A DNA stretch of 64,000 nt from Streptomyces endocoffeicus (GCF_016741935.1 NZ_JAERRG010000001.1:1798001-1862000), one strand, 5' to 3'; shown: positions 10,782-19,653, counted from the stretch's first letter. Notes: generated by a model from the letters alone, not told the origin. Program-made: numbers and translations.

Positions 10782-10806
10782 GGTGCGAGCACATTTCGTG
10801 CGCACC
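10782..10806. terminator. Hairpin between pfkA and the CtaG-like gene
   Basis: GGTGC (GA bulge) GCAC and GTGC GCACC form a hairpin around ATTTC, 19 bases after the pfkA stop. It could attenuate read-through into the next gene, whose ribosome binding site follows directly. There is no T-run. Confidence 0.4.
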
Positions 10807-10823
10807 GGGAGGAGAACTTGCTC

Positions 10824-11774
10824 ATGGATCACGGCGGGCACGGCATGATGATGGATCTGCCGCCGTTCACGCTGTCGCGCGGGCTGGAGTTCGGCGGCGA
10901 TCCGTTCTTCCTGGTCGGCTGTGTGCTGGCGCTCGGTCTTTACGGCTGGGGCGTCGTCCGGCTGCGGCGGCGCGGTGACGCCTGGCCGGTGGGGCGCGTG
11001 GTCTCCTTCGTGCTCGGGGTGCTGACCATCGCGGTCGCGATGTGCACCAAGCTGAATGACTACGGCATGGTCATGTTCAGCGTCCATATGGTGCAGCACA
11101 TGATCATCAGCATGGTCTCGCCGATCCTGCTGCTGCTGGGCGCGCCGGTCACGCTGACATTGCGGGCCCTCCCGGCGGCCGGGCGCGGCCGCAAGGGGCC
11201 CCGGGAGCTGCTGGTCGCGCTGTTGCACAGCCGCTATATGCGGATCATCACCCACCCGGCGTTCACCATCCCGCTGTTCATCGCGAGCCTGTACGCGCTG
11301 TACTTCACGTCGCTCTTCGACTTCCTGATGGAGAGCAAGGCCGGGCATATCGCGATGATGGTCCACTTCCTCGCGGTGGGCCTGGTCTTCTTCTGGCCGA
11401 TCATGGGCGTGGACCCGGGCCCGCACCGGCCCGGCTATGTGATGCGGATGCTGGAGCTGTTCGCGGGCATGCCGTTCCACGCGTTCTTCGGCATCGCGCT
11501 GATGATGGCGTCCGAGCCCATGGTCGGCACGTACAAGCACCCGCCCGCCTCGCTGGGCATCGACGCGCTGTCGGACCAGACCTGGGCGGGCGGTATCGCC
11601 TGGGCCTTCAGCGAGATCCCGTCGGTGATCGTGCTGGTGGCGCTGGTCTACCAGTGGTACAAGTCCGAGCAGCGCCAGGCGCGGCGCATCGACCGCACCG
11701 CGGACCGGGACGGCGACCAGGAGCTCGCGGCGTACAACGCCTATCTGGCCTCGCTCCAGTCCCGGAGCCAGTGA
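10824..11774 (+). CDS. CtaG-like cytochrome c oxidase assembly membrane protein
   Basis: The 316-residue protein has a His/Met-rich N-terminus (MDHGGHGMMMD) and about seven hydrophobic segments, with conserved HMVQHM and MGVDPGPHRPG loops. It fits the caa3-type CtaG family (PF09678), polytopic proteins linked to copper delivery or assembly of haem-copper oxidases. I prefer the ATG at 10824, nine bases after GGGAGGAG, to the TTG at 10818, which is too close. The C-terminal tail after EQRQARRID is charged and cytoplasmic-looking. A 51-residue membrane protein gene follows. No oxidase subunit genes are in the window. Confidence 0.85.
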   Translation: MDHGGHGMMMDLPPFTLSRGLEFGGDPFFLVGCVLALGLYGWGVVRLRRRGDAWPVGRVVSFVLGVLTIAVAMCTKLNDYGMVMFSVHMVQHMIISMVSPILLLLGAPVTLTLRALPAAGRGRKGPRELLVALLHSRYMRIITHPAFTIPLFIASLYALYFTSLFDFLMESKAGHIAMMVHFLAVGLVFFWPIMGVDPGPHRPGYVMRMLELFAGMPFHAFFGIALMMASEPMVGTYKHPPASLGIDALSDQTWAGGIAWAFSEIPSVIVLVALVYQWYKSEQRQARRIDRTADRDGDQELAAYNAYLASLQSRSQ

Positions 11775-11780
11775 GGGGTC

Positions 11781-11814
11781 CAGGGGCGAAGCCCCTGCCA
11801 CGCGGCGGAGCCGC
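11781..11814. terminator. Double hairpin after the CtaG-like gene
   Basis: Two adjacent perfect hairpins occur: CAGGGGC-GAA-GCCCCTG (11781-11797) and GCGGC-GGA-GCCGC (11802-11814). They start six bases after the stop. The second hairpin lies in CACGCGGCGGAGCCGCA, whose reverse complement recurs inside dispersed repeat copy A near 4438. This looks like a modular intergenic element that also terminates transcription. Confidence 0.6.
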
Positions 11815-11934
11815 ATAAAGACCCGCCGGACACCCCGTAGCGGCCGGGCCCGGACCGCGAGACCATGGACCCGGGCCCTGGGTGGGCCCGGGTCCTGGCG
11901 AAGGGGCGTCGGGACCGCCGTGAGGAGGTCGGGG

Positions 11935-12090
11935 ATGCCCGGTTCCGCGAAGGCGATGACGGTGGCCACGGTGGGGGGTCTGGTGCTGGTGACGGCCTAC
12001 ACCGTGGCTCTGGGGAGCAACGGCTGGCTCTGGTTCAGCTGGGTGGTGCTCGGACTGCTGACCGTGGGGGTCGTGGTGGCCCGGGGCTGA
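11935..12090 (+). CDS. 51-residue single-spanning membrane protein
   Basis: This short gene reads MPGSAKAMTVATVGG followed by two hydrophobic stretches (LVLVTAYTVAL and WLWFSWVVLGLLTVGVVVA) separated by GSNG. It may span the membrane once or twice. A very strong GAGGAGG site lies 7 bases before the ATG, and codon use has the G/C-biased third position of its neighbours. It follows the CtaG-like gene by 160 bases on the same strand and ends 3 bases before the convergent P450 stop. Function is unknown; a link with cytochrome oxidase assembly is only suggested by position. Confidence 0.7.
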   Translation: MPGSAKAMTVATVGGLVLVTAYTVALGSNGWLWFSWVVLGLLTVGVVVARG

Positions 12091-12093
12091 TCT

Positions 12094-13587
12094 CTACCGG
12101 GCGGAGGACCCCTTCGGAGCGGATTCCGAGTCCCTGCCCAGCAGCCACCGCCATAACGCCGCCCACCATGGGACGCGCCCGGGGGCCGGCGCCTCGGGGC
12201 CGGACCGGACGGGGGCCGGGGCCGACGCCTCCTCGGGCAGCGAGGGCATCCGCCGCCGAGGGGACAGGAGGGCCTCGACGGGGAGGTCCATGATGTCCGG
12301 CTCGGGGCGCCGGGGCATGAACTCCACCGGCAGCTCCACGAGATGGCGGGAGATCCAGGACGAGAGCCAGGTCAGCTCGGTCTCGTCCACGGCCAGCCGC
12401 AGATCGGGCAGGCGCAGCAGCAGGGTGTCGATGGCGGTGTCCGTGATGGCCCGGCCGATGTCCTGCCCCGGGCATTCATGGGGGCCGCCGCTGAAGGCGA
12501 GATGGGACCGGTTGCCGTACATGGGCGCGGCGATGTCGGGGCGGATGGCCGGGTCGACGTTCCCGGCGGCCAGCCCCAGCAGCAGCATGTCCCCGGCCTT
12601 GATCCGCTGACCGCCCAGCTCGGTGTCCCCGGTGGCCCAGCGGCCGGGGACGACCGTGAGCGGGGGCTCGTTCCACAGCACGTGCTCGATGGCGTCCGGC
12701 AGCGTCATATGGCCGCCGGCCAGGGAGGCGCGGAACCGCGGGTCGGTGAGGACCATGCGCAGCGTGTTGGCCATCAGATTGGTGGTGGTCTCGTTGCCGG
12801 TGAGCAGCACCAGCCGCAGATGCTGGACCACCTCCTCCTCGGTGAGGCCGGAGGGGTGGGCCAGCAGCCAGGACGCCAGGTCCTCACCGGGTTCGGCGCG
12901 CTTGCGGTCCACCAGGCCCTTGAGGGCGTCGGTGACGTACGCGTCGCTGCGCAGGGCCGTCTCGGTGCCCTTCATCAGGTCCCGGGTGGCCTCCACCAGC
13001 CGTGGGCCGTACTCGTCGGGCATGCCCAGCAGTTGGGTGAGGACGAGCATGGGCAGCTGCTGGGCGAAGGCGGTGACCATTTCCGCGCCCCCGTCGGCGC
13101 AGAAGTCGTTCACCAGCTGGTGGGTGAAGCGGGTGACATGGCGGCGGATCCCGCGGCGGTCGAAGCGCCCCATGGACTCGGTGAGCGCGGCCCGCAGCCG
13201 CTCGTGCTCGTCACCGTCGGCGAAGGTGCACATGGGCTGCCAGCCGACCACCGGCAGCAGGGGCGAGTCGGCGGCGATCCCGCCGTCCTTCCAGGCGTGC
13301 CAGTGGCGGGAGTCGCGGGAGAAGCGGGAGGGGGTGCGGGAGACCTCCAGGTTCTCGCGGTAGCCCAGCAGCAGCCAGGCCGGTATGCCACCGTCGAGCA
13401 CGATCGGGGCCACCGGGCCGTGCTCGGCGCGCAGCCGCTCGTACAGCCCCATCGGGTCCTTCTCGTTCTCGGGCCCGAGGAGGTCCACCAGACCGGCGTC
13501 TCCGTCGGAGAGCACGGTGTGGACGGGGCACCGGGTGGGCGGCGGATCGGCGGGCCCGGTGCCGGGGTCGTCGGGATGAGGAGTCAC
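12094..13587 (-). CDS. CYP157-like cytochrome P450 of a conservon (CvnE type)
   Basis: The 497-residue P450 carries the haem-ligand motif FSGGPHECPG with Cys372 and an I-helix GNETTT segment (residues 264-269). The otherwise near-universal K-helix EXXR is replaced by EHVLW (residues 301-305). Loss of EXXR with an E-x-x-L-W pattern is the reported hallmark of the CYP157 family, which is linked to Streptomyces conservons. The GTG start overlaps the stop of the GTPase gene by four bases (GTGA), so translation is coupled to the cvn operon. A C-terminal tail of about 50 Pro/Arg/Ala-rich residues is unusual. Substrate and redox partner are unknown. Confidence 0.9.
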   Translation of the reverse strand: MTPHPDDPGTGPADPPPTRCPVHTVLSDGDAGLVDLLGPENEKDPMGLYERLRAEHGPVAPIVLDGGIPAWLLLGYRENLEVSRTPSRFSRDSRHWHAWKDGGIAADSPLLPVVGWQPMCTFADGDEHERLRAALTESMGRFDRRGIRRHVTRFTHQLVNDFCADGGAEMVTAFAQQLPMLVLTQLLGMPDEYGPRLVEATRDLMKGTETALRSDAYVTDALKGLVDRKRAEPGEDLASWLLAHPSGLTEEEVVQHLRLVLLTGNETTTNLMANTLRMVLTDPRFRASLAGGHMTLPDAIEHVLWNEPPLTVVPGRWATGDTELGGQRIKAGDMLLLGLAAGNVDPAIRPDIAAPMYGNRSHLAFSGGPHECPGQDIGRAITDTAIDTLLLRLPDLRLAVDETELTWLSSWISRHLVELPVEFMPRRPEPDIMDLPVEALLSPRRRMPSLPEEASAPAPVRSGPEAPAPGRVPWWAALWRWLLGRDSESAPKGSSAR

Positions 13588-14207
13588 GGTGTCTCCGGGG
13601 TCACGGTGTGGAGGGATTGCAGATGGCGTACGAGGGCGAGGAGGGTGTCGCGGCTGGAGGTCCGGTCGCGGGCATCGCAGTCGATCATCGGTACGGTGTC
13701 GGGCAGGTCCATGGCCGCGCGCAGGTCCGCCATGGAGTGGACGGGGGCCTCGGGGAACGCGTTGACCGCGATCACGAACGGCACCCCGCGCTCCTCGAGC
13801 CGCCCGACCGCGTCGAAGCTGACCTCCAGACGGCGGGTGTCGATCAGGACCACGGCGCCCAGGGCGCCCTCGAAGAGGCCGTTCCACAGGAACCAGAACC
13901 GCTCCTGGCCGGGGGTGCCGAACAGATAGAGCACCAGCCGTTCGTTGAGGCTGATCCGGCCGAAGTCCATCGCGACGGTGGTCTCGGTCTTGCGCTCGAT
14001 CCCGGCGATGTCGTCCACGCCGACCCCGGCCTGGGTCATGGTCTCCTCGGTGGTCAGCGGGCGGATCTCGCTCACCGAGCCGACCATGGTGGTCTTGCCG
14101 ACGCCGAAGCCGCCGACGATCACGACCTTGACGGCGGCGGCCGCGGAGGCGGGGAGGTTGTCCTCGCTGCGCGGTCCGGCGATTCCCTCAGAGGTTCTGT
14201 AGTCCAT
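13584..14207 (-). CDS. cvnD: Conservon GTPase CvnD
   Basis: The 207-residue protein is a small GTPase with a P-loop GGFGVGKTTMVG, a switch-II motif LYLFGTPGQERFW, and VNAF in place of the usual NKxD. This is the Ras-like family (MglA/CvnD) found in Streptomyces conservons. It should switch between GDP and GTP states with CvnB as a roadblock-type partner. It overlaps cvnC by 20 bases upstream and the P450 gene by four bases downstream, so the five genes form one tightly coupled operon. Confidence 0.93.
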   Translation of the reverse strand: MDYRTSEGIAGPRSEDNLPASAAAAVKVVIVGGFGVGKTTMVGSVSEIRPLTTEETMTQAGVGVDDIAGIERKTETTVAMDFGRISLNERLVLYLFGTPGQERFWFLWNGLFEGALGAVVLIDTRRLEVSFDAVGRLEERGVPFVIAVNAFPEAPVHSMADLRAAMDLPDTVPMIDCDARDRTSSRDTLLALVRHLQSLHTVTPETP

Positions 14208-14550
14208 GCATCACCGCCTGCAGCAGGTCGGGGTCGGGCAGCACGGCGGCCGGGACCGGCGCCCTGGCCTCCACCCGGTCGTCCCGCAGCAGCCCCGCGA
14301 GGAGCACGGTGACGGTGGAGACGGGCAGGACCAGATACGCGGAGATCTCGGCCACCGAGAGCGGGAACTGGCACATCCTCAGCACGGCCGCGGCCTCGGG
14401 TGCCATCCCCGGCTCCGGTTCGGCGCGCGCCACGATGAGGCTGACGAGTTCGACGGGCCGGTGCCGGGGTTCCTGCGGGGCACGGCCGCGGCTGACCGTG
14501 TAGAGCCGCTCCGGGCCGCCCTCGTCCCACGGCTTGCCGGGCTCGCTCAT
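14188..14550 (-). CDS. cvnC: Conservon protein CvnC (DUF742)
   Basis: The 120-residue protein has the DUF742 layout: an N-terminal RLYTVSRGR block, a central LVSLIVA segment, and a winged-helix-like PLSVAEISAYLVLPVSTVTVLLAGLL. DUF742 proteins are the third member of conservons; their role is not well defined but the fold suggests protein or nucleic-acid contacts. The ATG overlaps the cvnB stop by four bases (ATGA). Confidence 0.92.
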   Translation of the reverse strand: MSEPGKPWDEGGPERLYTVSRGRAPQEPRHRPVELVSLIVARAEPEPGMAPEAAAVLRMCQFPLSVAEISAYLVLPVSTVTVLLAGLLRDDRVEARAPVPAAVLPDPDLLQAVMHGLQNL

Positions 14551-14966
14551 GTCACGCGTCCGTCGACCCGCGGCGGGCTGCTGAGGTGCTCCCCGAGCCG
14601 GGCGACGAGATCTCTCATGCACTGGCCCATCAGCCCGGCGTCCACGCTGTCCTCGGCGAGCACCGCCAGATAGGAGCTGGTACCGGCCGCCATCAGATAG
14701 AAGAACCCGCCGTCGACCTCGATGACGACCAGCCGCATCCGGCCGTCCCCGTCGGGGAATTCGGCGGCGATCGCGCCGGAGAGGCTCTGCAGCCCGGCGC
14801 AGGCGGCGGCCAGGCGGTCGGCGGTGTCCTTGTCCGTGCCCACCTGGGCCATGCACAGGCCGTCCGAGGACAGCAGGACCACGTGCCGGGTCTCCGGAAC
14901 GCTGGACGCCAGGTCCCGGAGCATCCAGTCCATGTTGAACCGCGGTTGCGTCACTTGCCTACTCAT
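14547..14966 (-). CDS. cvnB: Conservon roadblock/LC7 protein CvnB
   Basis: The 139-residue protein is a roadblock/LC7 domain protein, seen in LSSDGLCMAQVG, ADRLAAACAGLQSLSGAIAAEF and the C-terminal GQCMRDLVARL helix. In MglB and in conservons such proteins act on the small GTPase. I chose the ATG at 14966, which overlaps the cvnA stop by eight bases and gives the usual family length. Its stop overlaps cvnC by four bases. Confidence 0.93.
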   Translation of the reverse strand: MSRQVTQPRFNMDWMLRDLASSVPETRHVVLLSSDGLCMAQVGTDKDTADRLAAACAGLQSLSGAIAAEFPDGDGRMRLVVIEVDGGFFYLMAAGTSSYLAVLAEDSVDAGLMGQCMRDLVARLGEHLSSPPRVDGRVT

Positions 14967-16551
14967 CCTTGTCCGACGTGTTCTGAGTGTGCGGGGTGTT
15001 CGGGGTGCTCGAGCTGTCCGGGGCGCTGGGGGACGTCCGGGGGTCCGGCGCGTCCGTGGCGGCGTCCGCCGCCGGGATCGGCTCGCCGTTGAGCCCCTTG
15101 GTGAAGGCGTCCAGCCAGATCCCCGGCTGTACCGGCTGCTGGGCCGGTTCACGGGGCGGGGCGGGCGCCGCCGGGGGCGCGGAGTCGACACGGAACGACT
15201 GGGGGGCCGGGGCGACCATGGGCATCCGGCGGCGGCGCTGCGGGAGTCCGGCGCCGTTCTGCCGGAAGCCGGGGCCGGGGCGGCCCTGCGCCAGCGGGCC
15301 GGTGCGGGTGGGCGACGGCAGCGGGGTGGCCCGCTTGATGGGCTTGGGCGGGGGCAGTTTGGCCGCGCGGGCGATCGCGCCGCCGGGCGCGGGGGTGGGG
15401 CAGATGATGTCCTGCGGTACGATCAGCACCGCGCGCACCCCGCCGTACGCCGAGGGCCGCAGCGAGATCTGGAACCGGTACCGCACGGCGAGCCTGCCGA
15501 CCACGGCCAGGCCGAGCCTCGGTGTCTCGCCCAGGTCGTTGAGGTCGAATCCGGTGGCCGCCTGGAGCAGCACCGCGTCGGTGCGTCTGCGCGCCTCCTC
15601 CGACAGGCCCACCCCGGCGTCCTCGATCTCGATCGCGACCCCGGACTGGACCTCGATCGCGGTCAGGTGCACCCGGGTCTTGGGCGGCGAGTAGCGGGTG
15701 GCGTTGTCCAGCAGTTCGGCCAGGGCGTGGATCAGCGGCTCCACCGAGGGGCCGACGATGGCGACGTCCGCCACCGAGTGCAGATCCACCCGCTCGTACT
15801 CGAGGATGCGGGACATGGCGCCGCGGCAGACGTTGAACAGCGGCACCTCCTTCTGCCACTGGCGGCCCGGCCGGGAGCCGCCCAGGACCGCGATGGAGTC
15901 CGCCAGCCGGCCGATGAGGGCGTTGCCGTGGTCCAGGTGGAGCAGATCCTCGAAGACGTCCGGGTCGGCGCCGTGCTTGTCCTCCATCTCCCGCATGTCC
16001 TGGGCCTGTTGGTGGACGATGGCCTGCACCCGGCGGGCGATGTTGACGAAGGCCCGCTGGGCCGCGTCCCTCAGGTCCTCCTCGGTCCGCACGGTGTCCA
16101 GCACCCACCGCAGCAGTTGCTCGTGGGCGGCGTCGAAGTCCGGGTCGAGACGGGGCGCGTAGTCGACGTCCTTCATCGCCTCGTGCACCATGGCGCCGCG
16201 CCGCAGCCGGGCCACCGTCGCGGGGAGCACCTCCCGGGTCAGCCGCCGGATCTCCGCCTCCTGGGCCGCCAGGCGCTGCCGGGACTCGGCCTCCTGGGCG
16301 GCGAGCCGGGTGCGCAGCGTGCTGATCAGCCGGCCGCGGCGCATCGCCTCGGCCGCCGCGAAGGCCACCGCGAGCGTCGCCGCCACTCCGCACCAGGCGA
16401 CCGTGGCCCGCGCCCCGGACGGGACCACGGCGACGGCCAGCGCCGCGCAGAACGCCATCGCGGCGGGAGGGATGACCCATACGAGCGTGGAGGCGGGCCG
16501 TCGGCCTCCGGGTGAGCTGCCGCCTCCGGATGAGGTGCCGGCGAAAACCAT
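14959..16551 (-). CDS. cvnA: Conservon sensor kinase-like membrane protein CvnA
   Basis: The 530-residue protein has two N-terminal transmembrane segments (about residues 22-45 and 50-70). A coiled-coil stretch with two AAQEAE repeats and a helical region follow. A C-terminal HATPase domain shows an N-box LAELLDNATRYSPP, a G1 box IEDAGVGLS, and a LGLAVVGRLA segment. The last 130 residues are Pro-rich and disordered. CvnA proteins resemble histidine kinases, but a clear phospho-accepting H-box is not obvious to me. I chose ATG 16551 because AAGGA lies five bases upstream; an ATG two codons earlier overlaps that site. It is the first gene of the operon, behind a comparatively AT-rich leader. 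Confidence 0.9.
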   Translation of the reverse strand: MVFAGTSSGGGSSPGGRRPASTLVWVIPPAAMAFCAALAVAVVPSGARATVAWCGVAATLAVAFAAAEAMRRGRLISTLRTRLAAQEAESRQRLAAQEAEIRRLTREVLPATVARLRRGAMVHEAMKDVDYAPRLDPDFDAAHEQLLRWVLDTVRTEEDLRDAAQRAFVNIARRVQAIVHQQAQDMREMEDKHGADPDVFEDLLHLDHGNALIGRLADSIAVLGGSRPGRQWQKEVPLFNVCRGAMSRILEYERVDLHSVADVAIVGPSVEPLIHALAELLDNATRYSPPKTRVHLTAIEVQSGVAIEIEDAGVGLSEEARRRTDAVLLQAATGFDLNDLGETPRLGLAVVGRLAVRYRFQISLRPSAYGGVRAVLIVPQDIICPTPAPGGAIARAAKLPPPKPIKRATPLPSPTRTGPLAQGRPGPGFRQNGAGLPQRRRRMPMVAPAPQSFRVDSAPPAAPAPPREPAQQPVQPGIWLDAFTKGLNGEPIPAADAATDAPDPRTSPSAPDSSSTPNTPHTQNTSDKDE

Positions 16552-16815
16552 GGGCATCCTTAAAAACAGCGAAGAGAAAATGAGTGCGAAATGCGGGCGA
16601 TGAACCAGCCCGTCATGGGCCCTGGAGCATAGCGGTTTCACCGTCACATGAATCGAAGATGCTTTTTTCTTCGGAATGCATCACGGTGAATTCAAAGAGC
16701 GTGAAAAAGCGATCATCTGCACTCACCCTTTGACCGTGAATGATCGGCCGAGGGCGAATCTGCTCATGGCGAAGGAGTCTGGGCAGCGTGGCACTCGGGC
16801 TCTTAGCGTCCCGGC
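16552..16815. promoter_or_regulatory. AT-richer divergent region upstream of the conservon operon
   Basis: These 264 bases separate cvnA from a plus-strand gene and are clearly less GC-rich than the coding DNA around them, with runs such as GCTTTTTTCTTCGG and TTAAAAACAGCGAAG. I see no convincing -35/-10 pair and no operator that I would name. The region presumably holds both promoters. Confidence 0.45.
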
Positions 16816-17877
16816 ATGAGCACTGGGAGCGCATGTGTGATCGGGGCGACGGGGCAGATCGGCCGGGCGGCGGTGCGCGCGCTCGCCGAGGAGGGATGGC
16901 GGGTGCGGGCCGCCTCGCGCGGCGGGGGCCGCGACGAGAGCTGGCCCGGGTCGGTGGAGAGCGTGGCCGTGGACCGGGACGACGACGCCGCGGTGGCCGC
17001 GCTGATCGGCGACGGCCGCGATGTGGTGCTGGACTGCGTCGCCTACGGCCGGGCGCACGCACGGCAGTTGCTGGGGCTCGCCGACCGGATCGGATCGGCG
17101 GTGGTGATCTCCACCGGAGCGGTGTACGAGGACGACCAGGGCCGGGGCTTCGCGACCCAGGACCGGCCGGACGGCGCCCCGCGGTATCCGGTGCCGCTCC
17201 CCGAGTCCCAGCGGACCGTCCCGCCGGGCGATGGCTACGGCAGCCGGAAGGTGGCGCTGGAGCGGGAGCTGCTGGGCGCCGGGGACCGGCTGCCGACGAC
17301 CCTGCTGCGCGCCGGGGCGATCCACGGCCCGCACTGCCGCACCCCCCGCGAGCTGTACTTCGTCAAACGGGCGCTGGACGGGCGGCCGGTGCGGATCCTG
17401 GCGCACGGCGGCCGCAGCCGGTTCCATCCGGTGCATGTCGACAACATCGCGGAGCTGGTGCGGCTGGCCGCCCACCGGCCCGGTTCCCGGGTGCTCAACG
17501 CGGGCGATCCACAGGCCCCGACGGTCGCCGACATCGCCGCCGCCGTGGACGCGGTGCTGGAGGTGCGCAGCGAGCTGGTGCTGGTCGACGGGGAGCCGCC
17601 GCATCCGCATGTCGGCAGCACGCCCTGGAGCCTGGCCCACCCCCTCGTCTACGACATGTCCGCGGCCGAACGGGAGTTGGGCTACCGCCCGGTGACCGGC
17701 TATGCGGAATCGCTCCCGGCGACCGTCGCCTGGCTGACGGACCGGCTGGCGGCCGACCCGGACTGGCGCACCGCCTTCCCCGACATGGCCGCCGCCTACG
17801 GCCCGATGACCGATCTGTTCGACTACGCGGCCGAGGACGCGTGGCTGCGGGGCGGCGGGAACTCCCCCGCGCCCTGA
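16816..17877 (+). CDS. NAD(P)-dependent epimerase/dehydratase-like protein
   Basis: The 353-residue protein starts with a Rossmann motif CVIGATGQIGRAA. It continues with an extended SDR pattern (VVISTGAVYED; then YGSRKVALERELL, where the usual active-site YxxxK is Y-G-S-R-K) and a late HPVHVDNIAELV segment that typifies UDP-sugar epimerase-like proteins. The substrate is unknown; it could be an isoflavone-reductase-like or NmrA-like redox sensor. It stands alone between the conservon and a peptidase. Confidence 0.8.
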   Translation: MSTGSACVIGATGQIGRAAVRALAEEGWRVRAASRGGGRDESWPGSVESVAVDRDDDAAVAALIGDGRDVVLDCVAYGRAHARQLLGLADRIGSAVVISTGAVYEDDQGRGFATQDRPDGAPRYPVPLPESQRTVPPGDGYGSRKVALERELLGAGDRLPTTLLRAGAIHGPHCRTPRELYFVKRALDGRPVRILAHGGRSRFHPVHVDNIAELVRLAAHRPGSRVLNAGDPQAPTVADIAAAVDAVLEVRSELVLVDGEPPHPHVGSTPWSLAHPLVYDMSAAERELGYRPVTGYAESLPATVAWLTDRLAADPDWRTAFPDMAAAYGPMTDLFDYAAEDAWLRGGGNSPAP

Positions 17878-17956
17878 TCGACACGGGGCGTAGAGCGTGA
17901 TCGGCGCGGTGCCGTACGGCCTGATCGCCGCGGGGCCGCACTGCGGACAAACGGAA

Positions 17957-17988
17957 CCGGGCCCGTGCGGGGAAACGCACGGGCCCGG
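17957..17988. terminator. Strong terminator hairpin after the TAP peptidase
   Basis: CCGGGCCCGTGCG and CGCACGGGCCCGG form a perfect 13-base-pair stem around GGGAAA. It lies between two convergent genes, 21 bases beyond the peptidase stop, so it can stop transcription from either side. Confidence 0.8.
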
Positions 17989-18009
17989 CCCATCACCGCG
18001 TACCGCCGA

Positions 18010-19653
18010 CTACTTCACGACGGCGGCCGCCTCCTTGGCTGCCTTCGCGTCCTTCGCGGACACGCCCGACTTCGCGGGCACCGGTGTGGCGTGCGGGGCG
18101 CAGGTCACGTCCTTGGCGTCCACCGTGCCCTGGAGCAGGTAGGCGTCCACCCGGTCGTTGACACACGGGTTCACCAGACCGGTGACCCCGTGCGAACCGG
18201 CGTCCTTCTCGGTCACCAGACGCGAGCCCTTCAGCCGCTTGTGCAGCTCCACCGCGCCGTCGTACGGGGTCGCGGCGTCACGGGTGCTCTGCACGATCAG
18301 CGTCTTGGGCAGCCCCTTGGCGGCCCCCACCTCCAGCGGGGTCCCCTGCTTGGCTCCCCAGGTGGCGCACGGCAGGTTCATCCAGGCGTTGGACCAGGTC
18401 AGGAAGGGGTAGTCGCGGTGGAGCCGGGTGTTGTCCCGATCCCACTTCGCCCAGCCGGTCGGCCACTTGGCGTCGGCGCACTCGACGGCGGTGTAGACGG
18501 CGTTGCCGTTCTCCGAGGCGATGTTGCCCGCGGTGTCGGACATGTCCGGGCCCGCGGCCTCGACCAGCGCCTTCTCATCGCCGCCGAGGTAGTCGCTCCA
18601 CACCTGGGCAACCGTGGCCCACGACGAGTCGTAGTACGGAGCGCTCTGGAAGAACCCGAGCAGCTCGGCCGGGCCCACGACCCCGCCGATGGGGCTCTTC
18701 TTGGCGGCCGCGCGCAGCGTCTCCCACTGCTTCTGGACCTTCGCCGGGGTGTCGCCGATGTGGTAGGCGGCGTCGTTCTTGGCGACCCACGCCTTCCAGT
18801 CGTTCCAGCGCGTCTCGAAGGCGACGTCCTGGTCCAGGTTGGCCTGGTACCAGATCTTCTCCCGCGAGGGGTTCACCACGCTGTCCACGATCAGCCGGCG
18901 CACATGGGTCGGGAAGAGCGTCGCGTAGACCCCGCCGATGTACGTTCCGTAGGACACGCCCAGGTAGTTGAGCTTCTTGTCGCCGAGCGCGGCCCGGATG
19001 ACGTCGATGTCCCGGGCGGTGTTGGGCGTCGTCATCTGCGGCAGCATCCAGCCGCTGCGCTCCTTGCACCCGTCGGCGTACTCACGGGCCAGCTTGCGCT
19101 GGACGCGCTTGTCCGCCTCGCTGTCGGGCACCGGGTCCAGCTTCGGGGCCTTGACGAACTCCTGGGGATCCACGCAGGAGATGGCCGCGGAGTGGCCCAC
19201 CCCGCGCGGGTCGAAGCCGACGAAGTCGTACGCCTTCGACACCTTCGTCCACAGCGGGTTCTTGGTGGTGACCCGGGTCGGGAAGCGCAGCCCGGAGCCG
19301 CCGGGCCCGCCCGGGTTGTAGATCAGCGAGCCCTGCCGCTCGGCGGCGGAGCCGGTGTTGGCGATCCGGTCCACCGCGAGCTTGATGGTGCGGCCGTTCG
19401 GCTTGGCGTAGTCGAGCGGCACGGTGACATAGCCGCACTGGATGGGCTTGGCGAGCCCCCAGTCGGCCGGGCAGTCCGTCCAGTCGATGCCCTTCTTCGC
19501 GGCCTTGGCCGCGGCCACCGCCACACCACGGGCCTCGGCGGCCCCGCCGGGCGTCCGCTCCGAGGCCCCGGCCGTGGGGGCGGCCAGCGCACCGGTTATC
19601 AGCGCACCGGCGATCACACCGCCGGTCGCGCCGAAGAGTGCTGTGCGTCTCAC
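18010..19653 (-). CDS. Secreted tripeptidyl aminopeptidase-type alpha/beta hydrolase
   Basis: The 547-residue protein has a Sec-type signal peptide (MRRT, then a hydrophobic core, cleavage near TAGASE around residue 31). An alpha/beta hydrolase domain follows with an oxyanion-side NPGGPGGSG block, the nucleophile elbow GVSYGT (Ser234), and a C-terminal TAP-like part carrying QSTRDAATPY (Asp) and KDAGSHGV (His). This is the S. lividans Tap family, which removes tripeptides from secreted proteins. The GTG start has AGGGGGA 8 bases upstream. It is divergent neither from nor coupled to the urease genes, which end 128 bases away on the same strand. Confidence 0.9.
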   Translation of the reverse strand: MRRTALFGATGGVIAGALITGALAAPTAGASERTPGGAAEARGVAVAAAKAAKKGIDWTDCPADWGLAKPIQCGYVTVPLDYAKPNGRTIKLAVDRIANTGSAAERQGSLIYNPGGPGGSGLRFPTRVTTKNPLWTKVSKAYDFVGFDPRGVGHSAAISCVDPQEFVKAPKLDPVPDSEADKRVQRKLAREYADGCKERSGWMLPQMTTPNTARDIDVIRAALGDKKLNYLGVSYGTYIGGVYATLFPTHVRRLIVDSVVNPSREKIWYQANLDQDVAFETRWNDWKAWVAKNDAAYHIGDTPAKVQKQWETLRAAAKKSPIGGVVGPAELLGFFQSAPYYDSSWATVAQVWSDYLGGDEKALVEAAGPDMSDTAGNIASENGNAVYTAVECADAKWPTGWAKWDRDNTRLHRDYPFLTWSNAWMNLPCATWGAKQGTPLEVGAAKGLPKTLIVQSTRDAATPYDGAVELHKRLKGSRLVTEKDAGSHGVTGLVNPCVNDRVDAYLLQGTVDAKDVTCAPHATPVPAKSGVSAKDAKAAKEAAAVVK

